NCBI RefSeq assembly: GCF_026000375.1
Contig: NZ_AP026708.1
Coordinates: 1,800,501 to 1,864,500, forward strand
Origin: Pseudodesulfovibrio portus
GTDB taxonomy: Bacteria; Desulfobacterota; Desulfovibrionia; Desulfovibrionales; Desulfovibrionaceae
Direction: 5' to 3'
DNA: 64,000 nucleotides
Shown here: piece by piece, positions 43,221 to 53,524 of the stretch
Layout: each line of letters starts with the position of its first letter
How positions within the stretch are numbered: position 1 is the stretch's first letter
The notes under the pieces: generated by a model
What the model was told of the DNA's origin: nothing
What the model saw: only the letters and a program-made list of their open reading frames with translations
Database searches by the model: none
Made by a program: the position numbers and the translations under genes

Positions 43221-43435
43221 TCCTGGCCGGAATCGGCCATTTCAATCTCCCGGCATTCCGGGTCGGAACAGCACGGAGCCTCGCCGTCGCGATAGACGAC
43301 CACCCCGCTCTTCACGGGCTCTACGATGAACCTTCTGGCGCATTCGGCGCAATTCACGTAATAGGGACGGTAATCGTCTCGGTCACTCACCCCCTGCCGG
43401 GCATTGCAGTAGGGACAATGAACTTCGTTGCTCAT
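43217..43435 (-). CDS. Small zinc-ribbon protein
   Basis: 72 codons from ATG 43435, behind GGAGG, so the upstream open frame is not used. CPYCNARQG and CAECARRF give a two-knuckle zinc ribbon; CCSDPECRE near the end adds three more cysteines. It overlaps the start of the permease gene (ATGA) and shares a promoter region with the divergent Crp/Fnr gene. A metal or redox sensing or carrier role is possible, but nothing proves it. Confidence 0.75.
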   Translation of the reverse strand: MSNEVHCPYCNARQGVSDRDDYRPYYVNCAECARRFIVEPVKSGVVVYRDGEAPCCSDPECREIEMADSGQD

Positions 43436-43493
43436 TACGACCTCCTTTTTTGCAGTGTCGATCAAACCATAGAACAGCGGGCGAGCCGATGCA

Positions 43494-43507
43494 TTGACCT
43501 CGATCAA
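43494..43507 (+). promoter_or_regulatory. FNR-type box between zinc-ribbon and Crp/Fnr genes
   Basis: TTGAC-CTCG-ATCAA, a perfect FNR-class palindrome (TTGA-N6-TCAA), 24 bases before the ATG of the Crp/Fnr gene and 58 before the divergent zinc-ribbon gene. It suggests autoregulation and control of the permease operon. Confidence 0.7.
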
Positions 43508-43531
43508 CGCCCTGCACTTTTCGGAAAAACG

Positions 43532-44188
43532 ATGGAACGGACAGAACTCAAGGACCGCATCCGGGACTTCCCGATCTTTTCAAAGCTCAGCGATGAGCAG
43601 CTCGAACGCGTGGCGGAACACGCCGAGATCCTGGAATTTCCCGGGAAGGCCCTGTTCTTCAGCGAAGACAATTCGGCCCAGGGCCTGCACGTGCTGCTGG
43701 AAGGCCGGGTCAAGCTGTTCAAGATAGCCGAGGACGGCAAGGAACAGACCATCTTCGTGTTCGGCCCGGGCGAGCCGTTCTGCCTCTGCTCCACCTTCTC
43801 GGACGGCAAGCTTCCCGCCAACCTCGGCGCCCTGGAGGACAGCCGGGTGCTGTACATCACGCCCCGCGAGCTGGAGGCCATGGTCAGGGAGGACCCCACC
43901 GTGCACCTGACAATGATGCGGGTCATGGCCCGGCGGCTGAAAGAAGCCATGGACATGATCGACTCCCTGTCGCTCAAACAGGTCCCGTCCCGGCTCATGG
44001 CCTACTTTAAGAGCCGCCACCAGGGCGGCCGGGTCAAGCTGGACCTCTCCTACCGGGAACTTTCCAAGATCATCGGCATCACGCCCGAGGCGTTGTCGCG
44101 AACCCTGAAACGGATGTCCGAGGACGGGCTGATCGACGTAGACGGGACCACCGTCACCCTCACGGACCGCCGACATACCCCTGCATAG
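43532..44188 (+). CDS. Crp/Fnr-family regulator
   Basis: 218 residues from ATG 43532. Residues 10-125 form the cyclic-nucleotide-binding-like sensor ([41 protein letters not shown]), and 145-215 the winged helix with [20 protein letters not shown] (recognition helix). There is no N-terminal iron-sulfur cysteine cluster; two cysteines in FCLCS sit in the sensor core. In this group of bacteria such regulators control nitrosative-stress or redox genes (HcpR/DNR type); that link is inference. A FNR-type palindrome lies just upstream. Confidence 0.88.
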   Translation: MERTELKDRIRDFPIFSKLSDEQLERVAEHAEILEFPGKALFFSEDNSAQGLHVLLEGRVKLFKIAEDGKEQTIFVFGPGEPFCLCSTFSDGKLPANLGALEDSRVLYITPRELEAMVREDPTVHLTMMRVMARRLKEAMDMIDSLSLKQVPSRLMAYFKSRHQGGRVKLDLSYRELSKIIGITPEALSRTLKRMSEDGLIDVDGTTVTLTDRRHTPA

Positions 44189-44277
44189 GAAACGATTTGC
44201 CGCTTTTTCCGGGATTCCCTGTTGAGCGGGTCCCTGACATGGGTTATCCTGGCCGGAACCCACACCAGGAGGCGGAC

Positions 44278-45668
<1,391 letters not shown>

Positions 45669-45672
<4 letters not shown>

Positions 45673-46262
45673 ATGAAGATCGCGTAGGCAGTCGCCCCCA
45701 CCATCACGACCACGAGAGTACAGTTCACGCAGGTCAAAACCGGACCGGACTTGAGCGTGCGCATGATGGCCGCACCGGCCAGCCCCCACAGGGAGTGGAA
45801 GGACACCTGGAAAAACATGAAGGTGAAAACAAACACCGGAACCTGGACGACGAGCGGCACCGCAGGGTCGGCCATCTGGCTGAAGCCGACAACGGCCATG
45901 GCCCAGCTCTTCGGGTTGGTGGGGTGCAGGAACACCCCTTCCACAAAGGTGAACCGCTTGTTCGCCCCGGCAATGGAGAGCTGCATGGAAAGGAGTTTCC
46001 AGCCCAGGTAGAGGATGTACGCCATGCCGATGACCTTCATGGTCCACGCCAGCTCGGGCGAGGCCATGAACAGCCCGCCAAGGCCAAGCGCCACCAGGGT
46101 GTCCAGGGTGACCGCGCCCACCGTGGTCCCTGCCAGGAACGGCAGGGCCGATTTGAAACCCGTGGTCTGGCCGATGGTCATCATGGACAGGTTGCCCGCG
46201 CCGGGGGTGCCGGTCATGACGATGACGAACAGAACGAAGGCAGCGTAGGTCTCCATATTCAT
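45669..46262 (-). CDS. LysE-family exporter
   Basis: 197 residues from ATG 46262 (AAAGGAG site). Six hydrophobic segments, with [20 protein letters not shown] near residue 16 and [13 protein letters not shown] in the middle, typical of the LysE/RhtB superfamily of amino-acid and small-metabolite exporters. The MocR-type regulator gene starts divergently 82 bases away, so its effector is probably the exported compound. Substrate unknown. Confidence 0.85.
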
Positions 46263-46307
46263 TTCCGTACTCCTTTGCTTCCGCGTTTTCGGAGTATTTT
46301 GGGTACG

Positions 46308-46329
46308 ATTGACATTGTGTGGCGTCAAT
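46308..46329 (+). promoter_or_regulatory. Candidate operator between LysE and MocR genes
   Basis: ATTGAC-N10-GTCAAT, a perfect six-base inverted repeat in the 82-base divergent gap. A second pair, ATTGT-N7-ACAAT, follows at 46337-46353 and covers the MocR start codon. Confidence 0.5.
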
Positions 46330-46344
46330 GGATATATTGTTTGC

Positions 46345-47709
46345 ATGACAATGTATTCGCCCACCCTCGCCGAAGGATCCGGCCCGCTGTACAAGGAACT
46401 GGCCGACGCCATAGAGCGCGACATCGAGAACGGCGCCCTGTTGCCCGGCACACGCATGCCCACCCACCGCGACCTGGCCGACACCCTGGAGCTGAACGTG
46501 TCCACGGTGACGCGCGGCTACAAGGAGGCGGAGAAACGCGGCCTCATTTCCGCCACGGTGGGGCGCGGGACATTCGTTTCCTCCGACGCCACGGCGTCCA
46601 CGTCCCTGGTCTCCTTCGAGCCGTCCATGCCCGGCATGATCGAACTGGGACTGGTGGAGCCGCTGCACGACCTTGATCCCGATATTTCAGAAGGGTTCCG
46701 GCGCATTGCCCGGCGCAAGGACACTTCCTCCTTCATGCGCTACTCCGACCCGCGCGGGATGCCCGAACACCGCAGCGCAGGAGCAGCCTGGACCGCGCGG
46801 TTCGGGCTGGAAGTCGAGCCCGAAGACATCATCGTCTGCGCCGGGTCGCAGCACGCGCTGGCCTGCACCCTGAGCGGCCTGTTCCGGGCCGGAGACCGCA
46901 TCGCCACGGACGCGTTGACCTACCCGGGCTTCAAGACCCTGGCGGCCATGCTGGGACTGCGGCTGGTCCCCATAGCCATGGACGAGCACGGCATGATCCC
47001 CGAGAACCTGGACGCGGCCTGCCGACGCAACGACATCAAGGCTGTCTATCTCATGCCCGGCGTGCACAACCCCACCACCACGACCATCCCAGAGGGGAGG
47101 CGCACAGAAATAGCCAAGCTGGCCCAGTGGCATGACCTGTTGATCATCGAAGACGACGCATACGACCTGACCGATCCGGGACGGATCGCCCCCGTGGGCG
47201 ACAGGGCCCGGGAACGCAGCGTCTACATCGCGGGCATGTCCAAGTCCATCGCGGCCGGGCTCCGCGTCTCCTTTGTGGCCGCGCCGAAACATCTGCTCAA
47301 GCCGCTGGCCCAGGCGGTGCTCAACACCATCTGGATGACCCCGCCCCTGAACGTCGAGCTGGCCGCAATGTGGATCAACGACGGCACTGCGGACAGGGTG
47401 GTGCGGGAGAAACGCGCGGCAGCGGCCAGGCGGTACATGCTGGCCTGCGACGTGCTTGACGGATTCCGCTTCCGCGGCAAGCGCAGCGGCTTCTACCTGT
47501 GGCTGGACCTGCCGGGGCAATGGACCGGGCAGGCGCTGGAGAAGGCGGCCCACAAGCACAACGTCAATGTCTTCGGATCCGAAAAATTCGTGGTCGGCGA
47601 GACCCCGGCGTCTCCTGCGGCGCGCATCTCCCTGACCGGCCCCGGCAGCCTCGACGAACTGGAAAAGGGGCTGGGCATCATCAGGAAAATCCTCAACCAA
47701 AGACCATGA
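46345..47709 (+). CDS. MocR-type regulator (GntR helix-turn-helix plus aminotransferase fold)
   Basis: 454 residues from ATG 46345 (46309 and 46351 are alternatives). Residues 15-75 form a GntR winged helix (LYKELADAIERDIENGALLP, THRDLADTLELNVSTVTRGY; in pieces). The rest is a PLP-dependent fold I domain with YSDPRGMPEHRSAGAAW, GVHNPTTTTIPEGRR, IIEDDAYDLT and the PLP-lysine segment YIAGMSKSIAAGLRVSF. MocR proteins sense PLP or an amino acid and control a neighbour gene, here the divergent LysE exporter. Confidence 0.9.
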   Translation: MTMYSPTLAEGSGPLYKELADAIERDIENGALLPGTRMPTHRDLADTLELNVSTVTRGYKEAEKRGLISATVGRGTFVSSDATASTSLVSFEPSMPGMIELGLVEPLHDLDPDISEGFRRIARRKDTSSFMRYSDPRGMPEHRSAGAAWTARFGLEVEPEDIIVCAGSQHALACTLSGLFRAGDRIATDALTYPGFKTLAAMLGLRLVPIAMDEHGMIPENLDAACRRNDIKAVYLMPGVHNPTTTTIPEGRRTEIAKLAQWHDLLIIEDDAYDLTDPGRIAPVGDRARERSVYIAGMSKSIAAGLRVSFVAAPKHLLKPLAQAVLNTIWMTPPLNVELAAMWINDGTADRVVREKRAAAARRYMLACDVLDGFRFRGKRSGFYLWLDLPGQWTGQALEKAAHKHNVNVFGSEKFVVGETPASPAARISLTGPGSLDELEKGLGIIRKILNQRP

Positions 47710-47710
47710 A

Positions 47711-47743
47711 AAAAGGGCCGGCAGCGTAAGCTGCCGGCCCTTT
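47711..47743. terminator. Bidirectional terminator
   Basis: GGGCCGGCAGC-GTAA-GCTGCCGGCCC, 11 perfect pairs, with T runs on both strands (TTT on plus, TTTTTT on minus), between the convergent MocR and DUF2959 genes. Confidence 0.92.
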
Positions 47744-47762
47744 GATTCTTTCGGCTTCAGGC

Positions 47763-48404
47763 CTATTCCAATGTCTTGATGAAGGCGTCCGCCTCGGCAA
47801 TGGACTTGTCCATTTCCTTGATCAGCACGTCCACGTCGCCCCTGATGGAAGAGAGTTCGCCTTCCAGGGCGGCGATGGCCTTGGCGTTGAGGTTGTGCTT
47901 GAGATAGAGCACCTGATCCTTGAACGCGGCCAGGACCGGCTTCATCTTGCCCTCGGCCCGGCGCATGGCCCTGATGAGCACCGCATACTTTTTCTTGGTG
48001 GTGTTGAGCTTGCTGCGGCTGGAGCTGCGCAGCTTGTCGCTGGAATACTGCTTGATCTCCTCGCCCCATTCCTTGAACAGGGCCTCGGCCACGTCCTCCA
48101 CCTTGTCGATGCGCTTGGTCACGTCGGCGGCGCGGTCCTCGCTGTCTTCGTATTCACTGTTCAGGGTCTCGTACTTCTCTTCCAGGGTGCCGCCGTCAAA
48201 GGCGACCACGGACTTGAAGCGTTCCAGGGCCGAGGCAAACTGTTCCTTGGCCTCCTGCTGGGACTCGCGGGCGTTCTCCACCCGGTCGGACAGGATTTCG
48301 CGCTTGTCGTAGCCCACGGACTCCATGGCGGAATAGTAGGCCTTCTGGCAGCCGAACTGGAAGGCAAAACTCAGGACGGCCAGGACCAGGATCAACCGTT
48401 TCAT
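47763..48404 (-). CDS. DUF2959-family lipoprotein
   Basis: 213 residues with a lipobox-type signal (LSFAFQFGC). The mature part begins QKAYYSAMESVGYDKREILSDRV, the typical DUF2959 start, and is almost wholly helical coiled coil with charged heptads to the end. It is anchored in the envelope; function unknown. Transcribed alone, ending at a bidirectional terminator. Confidence 0.8.
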   Translation of the reverse strand: MKRLILVLAVLSFAFQFGCQKAYYSAMESVGYDKREILSDRVENARESQQEAKEQFASALERFKSVVAFDGGTLEEKYETLNSEYEDSEDRAADVTKRIDKVEDVAEALFKEWGEEIKQYSSDKLRSSSRSKLNTTKKKYAVLIRAMRRAEGKMKPVLAAFKDQVLYLKHNLNAKAIAALEGELSSIRGDVDVLIKEMDKSIAEADAFIKTLE

Positions 48405-48478
48405 ATGTAACTCCTCGAAAATTCATTATTGTTTCAGACGTCACTCCCAATACCCCAAAGGGCCGACAGAGGCAAACG

Positions 48479-49372
48479 TCATGGCCGCTGCACGAGCAGA
48501 CCGCGCGCTCCGGCCACCAGGACCCTGGTGAAGGAGTCCAGGGCCGCAGACTCCAGGTTCCAGCAATGCCAATGCAGCCGGACGGTAAACACGTGCCCGG
48601 GCAGCAGATCGGCCAGTTCGCCGCGCTCGACATATTCATTCGCCTGCTGGTCCGGCAGCATGCCGCACGCCCAGCCTGCGGCGATGGCCGTGGCGAACTT
48701 CTCTGAAGAGGGAAGGTAAAACCCGTTGAAGCGGTTCGGCTTCGTGCCCAAGGCGTCCTTGAGAATAACGCCGTGCATGACGTCCTTGCGATTGAAGATG
48801 AGCATCGGCGCCTTCAGCACACTCTCCAACGTCACGCCTTCATTGAACCATTTCATTTTGTATGACGAATTAGAATACAGCCGATAATCCATATCTCCCA
48901 GGTATTCCACCCGGCCCCCCTGCACGGGCGCGGCCCGGTCGGAAACGCAACCGAGCACGTCGCCGTTCTTGAGCAGCTTGTGGGTCTCGGCCTGGTCGTC
49001 AACGCACAGATCGAGGAGCACCGGCTGGCTGTCCAGATACTCTCCGATGGCCGGGAAAAACCAGGTGGCCAGGGAATCCGCGTTGATGCCCACGGGCATG
49101 GACGCATACCCTGCCGATTCCTGGCCCAGCTCCGGCCCCAGGTCGTCTTCAAGCTGTTTCACCTGCCTGTAGTGCTTGAGCATCTCACGCCCGGCAGCAG
49201 TGGTCCTCGGCGGCACGGACCGCACCATGAGCACGCACCCGACCTGCTCCTCCAGCAGCTTCACCCGCTGGGACACGGCCCCCTGCGTCACATGCAACAC
49301 CTGGGCGGCCTTTTCAAAGCCCCCCTCCGCAATCACCCGGGCAAACGCCTCCACCAACTTGTAATCCAACAT
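48479..49372 (-). CDS. argP: ArgP-like LysR-family regulator
   Basis: 297 residues from ATG 49372; ATGs at 49381 and 49387 add up to five residues. The N-terminal helix-turn-helix (EGGFEKAAQVLHVTQGAVSQ, RVKLLEEQVG) and an effector domain with VGINADSLATWFFPAI and a late AAGWACGMLPDQQ match ArgP/IciA. ArgP senses lysine and arginine and activates argO, which lies divergently here. That pairing makes the assignment firm. Confidence 0.88.
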   Translation of the reverse strand: MLDYKLVEAFARVIAEGGFEKAAQVLHVTQGAVSQRVKLLEEQVGCVLMVRSVPPRTTAAGREMLKHYRQVKQLEDDLGPELGQESAGYASMPVGINADSLATWFFPAIGEYLDSQPVLLDLCVDDQAETHKLLKNGDVLGCVSDRAAPVQGGRVEYLGDMDYRLYSNSSYKMKWFNEGVTLESVLKAPMLIFNRKDVMHGVILKDALGTKPNRFNGFYLPSSEKFATAIAAGWACGMLPDQQANEYVERGELADLLPGHVFTVRLHWHCWNLESAALDSFTRVLVAGARGLLVQRP

Positions 49373-49379
49373 GCCTATC

Positions 49380-49394
49380 ATTAGCATTTCTAAT
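49380..49394. promoter_or_regulatory. Candidate ArgP-binding palindrome
   Basis: ATTAG-N5-CTAAT overlaps the ArgP start region, with a further AATTAG 14 bases on. It fits a LysR-type T-N11-A site and autoregulation. Confidence 0.4.
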
Positions 49395-49483
49395 CAGTCA
49401 TGAAAATAATTAGTTTTACACCACACTCCCCGGCAAGCTAAACCAACCCAACGAAAAGAAAACAACCTCCCCATTTTTCATAA

Positions 49484-49588
49484 CCGCGCGAATGCGCCTA
49501 CAAAAAGCTTTGGAAAAGGAAGGGGATGGGGGTCCGGGGGAAGGGGAGGGAAAGACCTTTCTCGAAAGGTTTTTCCCTCCCCTTCCCC
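49484..49588 (+). repeat. Dispersed palindromic element, copy 3
   Basis: CCGCGCGAATGCGCCTACAAAA, then AGCTTTGG, GGGGATGGGGGTCCGGG and a stem (49537-49560 with 49565-49588, one mismatch) around four bases. It ends six bases before the argO ribosome site, so it lies within the argO leader. Confidence 0.8.
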
Positions 49589-49606
49589 AGGTTGCCGGAG
49601 GCCAAC

Positions 49607-50218
49607 ATGACAGCATTCATATCGGGATTCGGGATGGGCGGCGGCCTGATTGTGGCCATTGGCGCGCAGAACGCCTTCGTGCTGACCCAGGGCGTGCGGC
49701 GCAACCATCATGTGGCCGTGGCCGCCCTGTGCATCTTCTGCGACGCGGTGCTGATCTCGTTCGGGGTCACGGGCGTGGGCACCCTGGTTGCGTCCAACCC
49801 GACCCTGGGCATGATCGCTGCCTGGGGCGGGGCCGCCTTTCTGGCCTGGTACGGGTTCTCGGCGCTGAAGTCGGCTATATCCGGCGGCTCGCTTGATGCG
49901 GGCACTGAAGAAGGCAGGGGACTCAGGCACACCCTGACCCTCACCCTGGCGGTGACCCTGCTCAACCCGCACGTTTACCTTGATACCATCGTTTTCATGG
50001 GTTCGATCAGCGGCCAGTTTCCAACTCCGGACCGATACCTGTTCGGCGCGGGCGCGATCACGGCCTCCTTCTGTTGGTTCGTGGGGCTGACCCTGTGCGG
50101 CCGGATGCTCGCGCCCCTCTTTTCCCGTCCCGTCACCTGGCGAATCCTCGACTCCGTGGTCTGCCTGACCATGTGGATCATCGCGGCCTCGCTCATCTGG
50201 CCCACACTCACTTCATAG
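49607..50218 (+). CDS. argO: ArgO-like arginine/lysine exporter
   Basis: 203 residues from ATG 49607 (GGAG site). Six hydrophobic segments and the family start GMGGGLIVAIGAQNAFVLTQ near residue 9, with LLNPHVYLDTIVFMGSI in the middle, typical of LysE/ArgO. It exports basic amino acids. The divergent ArgP-type regulator supports the role. A repeat hairpin occupies the leader and a 12-bp inverted repeat covers the end. Confidence 0.9.
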   Translation: MTAFISGFGMGGGLIVAIGAQNAFVLTQGVRRNHHVAVAALCIFCDAVLISFGVTGVGTLVASNPTLGMIAAWGGAAFLAWYGFSALKSAISGGSLDAGTEEGRGLRHTLTLTLAVTLLNPHVYLDTIVFMGSISGQFPTPDRYLFGAGAITASFCWFVGLTLCGRMLAPLFSRPVTWRILDSVVCLTMWIIAASLIWPTLTS

Positions 50219-50259
50219 CCGACTATTCAAATGTCTAGGCATGGCAGATAGTCGGCTAT
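50215..50259. terminator. 12-bp inverted repeat at the end of argO
   Basis: ATAGCCGACTAT and ATAGTCGGCTAT form 12 perfect pairs around a 21-base loop, starting on the argO stop codon. No T run follows, so termination is uncertain; it may protect the message end. Confidence 0.5.
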
Positions 50260-50302
50260 ATGAGTAACCCTGTTTACTGATTTTATTGGAATCCGTGCGA
50301 AA

Positions 50303-50593
50303 TCAAGCAGATTCGTCCTCTTCCTGCCTGCCAAGGGCGAAAAGATGTTCCCAATTGATGGGCATGAGGTTGCGGCTGTTCTTCCATTGCAGATAATCCC
50401 AGCCCTCGTCCGGGATGACGCGCACGGGAATACGGTTCACGAACTGCTTGCCGTCGTCGCCGCAGCACTTGCACGCCCAGCCGCAGATGTCGCAGGTGCA
50501 GCCGCCGGTCTTGACCATCTCCTTGGCCGTGCCCGAGTTGTCGCAGCAGGCGTCGCACAGGCGCAGATATCCGGGGTCCATGTCGCGGGTCAT
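50303..50593 (-). CDS. Cysteine-rich small protein of unknown function
   Basis: 96 residues from ATG 50593; the frame stays open far upstream through another gene, so the start is uncertain. Nine cysteines in two clusters: CDACC and CTCDICGWACKCCGDD, then WDYLQWKNSRNLMP and an acidic tail. It probably binds zinc or an iron-sulfur cluster. It is divergent from the CULT gene with 82 bases between. I do not recognise the family. Confidence 0.6.
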   Translation of the reverse strand: MTRDMDPGYLRLCDACCDNSGTAKEMVKTGGCTCDICGWACKCCGDDGKQFVNRIPVRVIPDEGWDYLQWKNSRNLMPINWEHLFALGRQEEDESA

Positions 50594-50675
50594 GATCCGG
50601 ATGTATGACCGGGGTGCCCACCGGTCAAGCTTCCATTTCCCGGACGGCTGGCGTATGCATATCAGTGGAGGCGTC

Positions 50676-51116
50676 ATGTCGGCGATGTGCAAACACAGGC
50701 TCCGCGCCCTACGCAACGGGCAGGACACGAACAAACCGGCGACCACCGGACGTGTGGACACGGGCAAACAGCCCGACCTTGATGAAGGCGGCCACGGCTC
50801 GGTCCTGGTCTGCCGTTTCTGCCGATCCCGGATCACCCGGCGCGACCTGGCCATGGAAATCAACGGCAGCCATCGGCACGTCTTTTTCAACCCCCACGGG
50901 CAGGTATTCGAACTGGGCTGCTTCGCCTCGGCCAAAAACGTGCTGCCCACCGGCCCGAGAACGGACGAATTCACCTGGTTCCCGGGCTTTGTCTGGCAGG
51001 CCGTGGCCTGCACCGGCTGTCTGGCGCAGCTCGGCTGGCGGTACACGGGTGAAGGCGGCGGTTTTTTCGGGCTCATCCTGACGGCCCTGGCCGAGGAACC
51101 GACCGGCAAACCATAG
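50676..51116 (+). CDS. Stand-alone CULT-domain (cereblon-type) protein
   Basis: 146 residues from ATG 50676, right after GGAGG. The protein is almost only a CULT domain: CRFCRSRIT and CTGCLAQ give the zinc site, and FTWFPGFVWQAVAC with LGWRYTG gives the three tryptophans of the ligand cage, in the same order as human cereblon and the Magnetospirillum MsCI4 protein (from memory). The domain binds uracil-, glutarimide- or cyclic-imide-like groups, such as those from C-terminal Asn/Gln cyclisation. The bacterial role is not known. It has eight bases to the next gene, an HD hydrolase, so they form an operon. Confidence 0.85.
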   Translation: MSAMCKHRLRALRNGQDTNKPATTGRVDTGKQPDLDEGGHGSVLVCRFCRSRITRRDLAMEINGSHRHVFFNPHGQVFELGCFASAKNVLPTGPRTDEFTWFPGFVWQAVACTGCLAQLGWRYTGEGGGFFGLILTALAEEPTGKP

Positions 51117-51124
51117 AGAGACAC

Positions 51125-51913
51125 ATGAATACGGAAATAAAACGCTGCCTTGACTGGTTCGATGCGTACGCGAGGGGCTATGTGAACCGCGCGTCCAAGG
51201 ATATCCTGCTCACGGTGCAGAGCAAGATCAGCCACACCATGCGCGTGCTCGCCCACGTGCGCGGCATTATCAGGGAAACCCCCGTCCGTGAAGACCTGGC
51301 CCCGGTTGCCGAGGTGGCGGCCATACTGCACGACGTGGGCCGATTCCCCCAGCTGATCAATTCCGCATCCTTCGACGACCGCACCGGGTACAACCACGCC
51401 GAGGAGGGCGAGCGGATTCTGCGCATGGCCGACGTGCTGGAGCCCTTTGACGAGACCTTCCGCGAGCTGGTGCTGACCGCAGTCCGGTACCACAACCTGG
51501 GCTTGCTGCCCGAGGACCTGACGGACGACGAACGGCTGGTCCTGGAAATCCTGCGCGACGCCGACAAGCTCGACGCCCTGCGCAACACCGTGAAATACAT
51601 GAGCCCGGACACGCCTTACGGCAAGGCGCTCAAGTCGGACATGGTCTGGCATGACTCCGAGGTCTCGGACGAGGTGGTCAAGCTGACCCTCCAGCGCAAG
51701 CTCATCCCGTTCACCGCCATCAAGTGGTCCAATGATTTCGTGCTCTTCCTGACCTGCTGGATTCACGACCTCCACTTCCCCTACGCCTACCGCCACCTGC
51801 ACGAATCCGGGACCTTCGAGGCCCTGCTGGACGCCCTGCCGGAGGAAGCGCCCTTCGACCGCATCAAAAAACAACTGCGGTCCGACCTGCAACGGTTCCT
51901 CGACCAGGGTTGA
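51125..51913 (+). CDS. HD-domain phosphohydrolase
   Basis: 262 residues. The metal motif is H (SHTMRV), HD (AAILHDVGRFPQ), and D (LRDADKLDALRN) in the usual order, with a helical C-terminus. HD proteins of this size hydrolyse nucleotides or cyclic nucleotides. It follows the CULT gene closely, and overlaps the longest form of the YigZ gene. Confidence 0.82.
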   Translation: MNTEIKRCLDWFDAYARGYVNRASKDILLTVQSKISHTMRVLAHVRGIIRETPVREDLAPVAEVAAILHDVGRFPQLINSASFDDRTGYNHAEEGERILRMADVLEPFDETFRELVLTAVRYHNLGLLPEDLTDDERLVLEILRDADKLDALRNTVKYMSPDTPYGKALKSDMVWHDSEVSDEVVKLTLQRKLIPFTAIKWSNDFVLFLTCWIHDLHFPYAYRHLHESGTFEALLDALPEEAPFDRIKKQLRSDLQRFLDQG

Positions 51914-51945
51914 CCCGGCTTGAAGCGGCGGGCAACATCCCCGCC

Positions 51946-52557
51946 ATGCCAAAGCGCTACCTGATACCCGCCGGATTCCACAGGGTCGAGGAATCCATCA
52001 AGAAAAGCCGGTTCATCACCTCTCTGGGCCATGCTCCGGATGTGGAGGCCGCCCGCGAATTCGTGACCGCCGTGAAGGCCGAATTCCCGGACGCCACCCA
52101 CAACTGCTGGGCATACAACGCCGGTCCTCCCGGCGACACGGCCATGGTCGGGTTGTCCGACGACGGCGAGCCGAGCGGCACGGCGGGCAGACCCATGCTG
52201 ACCACCCTGCTGCACGCGGACGTGGGCGAGATCGCGGTGGTGGTGACCCGCTACTTCGGCGGCACCAAGCTCGGCACGGGAGGGCTTGTCCGGGCCTATT
52301 CCTCCATGGTCAACCTCGGCCTGGACTCTCTGCCCACAAGGGAAATGGTCGAGACCGCCACCCTCGAGGCGACCATCCCCTATCCGGCGATCACCCTGTT
52401 CAAGCGCATGCTCCCGGACTTCGAGGCAGAGGTGACGGACGAAGCCTTCACCGACATCGCCGGGTTCACCCTGGTCCTGCCGATGGAGCACCTGGACGGA
52501 TTCACGGCCCGGGTCGCCGAACTCACGGACGGCAGGGGCGTGGTCTTGAAAAAATGA
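51946..52557 (+). CDS. YigZ/IMPACT-family protein
   Basis: 203 residues from ATG 51946, where the protein aligns in form with YigZ starts (RYLIPAGFHRVEESIKKSRF). A TTG at 51910 overlapping the HD gene stop is the alternative. Marks are HNCWAYNAG, SDDGEPSGTAGRPML and VVVTRYFGGTKLGTGGLVRA. The N-terminal domain is the UPF0029/IMPACT fold; the C-terminal part is DUF1949-like. Members bind RNA or ribosomes; exact role unknown. Confidence 0.9.
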   Translation: MPKRYLIPAGFHRVEESIKKSRFITSLGHAPDVEAAREFVTAVKAEFPDATHNCWAYNAGPPGDTAMVGLSDDGEPSGTAGRPMLTTLLHADVGEIAVVVTRYFGGTKLGTGGLVRAYSSMVNLGLDSLPTREMVETATLEATIPYPAITLFKRMLPDFEAEVTDEAFTDIAGFTLVLPMEHLDGFTARVAELTDGRGVVLKK

Positions 52558-52651
52558 CGGCAAGCCGGTTGCGTTTTCCCGACAAAATGCGCTAGCCTTA
52601 TCACGGTTCTCACACTACCCCGGGGTAACAGCAAGGTTGAAAGCAGGTTCC

Positions 52652-53524
52652 ATGTCCACTCAGAAATTGCGCGCCATCTACAAGCAACTGAACGATAAGA
52701 TTGATAATTTAAATGAAGACGCCGTTTTCGAGATCAAGGAATTGAAAGCGGACCTCAACGAACTCCAACGACATCTTTCCGGCCGCAAGAAGGCCACCGA
52801 CATCCAGCCCGACGACATCCTGCGCTCGGCCTATGAAATCGCCCATTGCCTGCGCGAGATCCGGCAACGGCAGGAAGTCCTCGACGAGATGCAGGACGTG
52901 GCCGCCGAAACCGAAGCCGAGGAATATCTCCTGTCACGCGGCGCGAAGCTCCTGACCCGGCCCGTGGGCTGGCACTTCCAGACCGCCAAGGAACGGTTTC
53001 TGCTCCACGCGGAGGATGCGGTGAAGGCCGCCGCCGAACTGCGCAAGCTCCTGGCCGCAGGCAAGCGCCTCAAACGCCCCAGGAAAAAAACTGCCGAACC
53101 GAAGGCCGCTGCAGCCAAGCCCCCCGTTGCCAAGGCAACCAAAGCCAAGGCAGCCGAAGCCAAGCCTCCCGCAAAGGAAACCAAGGCACCTGTCAAGAAG
53201 GCCAAAAAGGGAAAGCCCGCCAAGGAAGCCCCGGCGCCGAAGAGCGAGACTGCGGAGGAAAAGGTCAAGCCCGTGAAAAAGGCAAAGGCGGACAAGCCCG
53301 CCAAGGCGGTCGCTGCTGCCAAGTCTGCCGATACCGCGCCCACCGCGCCGAAGCCCAAGGTGGGCAAGCCGGCAAAGGCGGAAAAGACCAAAGCCGCGCC
53401 CAAGGGCAAACCGGCGGCGAAAAAGGCCACCCCCGCGAAGCCAAAGCCCGCTGCCAAACCGAAGAAGGCGGCAAAAGCCGAAAAAACAACACCCAAAAAG
53501 AAAAAAACGCCCGCAAAGAAGTAA
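52652..53524 (+). CDS. Coiled-coil protein with a histone H1-like Lys/Ala/Pro tail
   Basis: 290 residues from ATG 52652. Residues 1-140 are helical and partly coiled coil ([56 protein letters not shown]). Residues 145-290 consist almost only of K, A, P and T, in PAK/KAAKP-type repeats like AlgP or histone H1 tails. Such tails bind DNA or polyanions. It could be a nucleoid-associated protein. The basic tail is encoded by a low-complexity segment prone to length variation. Confidence 0.75.
   Translation: MSTQKLRAIYKQLNDKIDNLNEDAVFEIKELKADLNELQRHLSGRKKATDIQPDDILRSAYEIAHCLREIRQRQEVLDEMQDVAAETEAEEYLLSRGAKLLTRPVGWHFQTAKERFLLHAEDAVKAAAELRKLLAAGKRLKRPRKKTAEPKAAAAKPPVAKATKAKAAEAKPPAKETKAPVKKAKKGKPAKEAPAPKSETAEEKVKPVKKAKADKPAKAVAAAKSADTAPTAPKPKVGKPAKAEKTKAAPKGKPAAKKATPAKPKPAAKPKKAAKAEKTTPKKKKTPAKK

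Noticed and set aside
50303..51952. A 549-codon minus-strand frame
   Set aside because: Only the last 96 residues are cysteine-rich and gene-like; the rest lies antisense to the CULT and HD genes.
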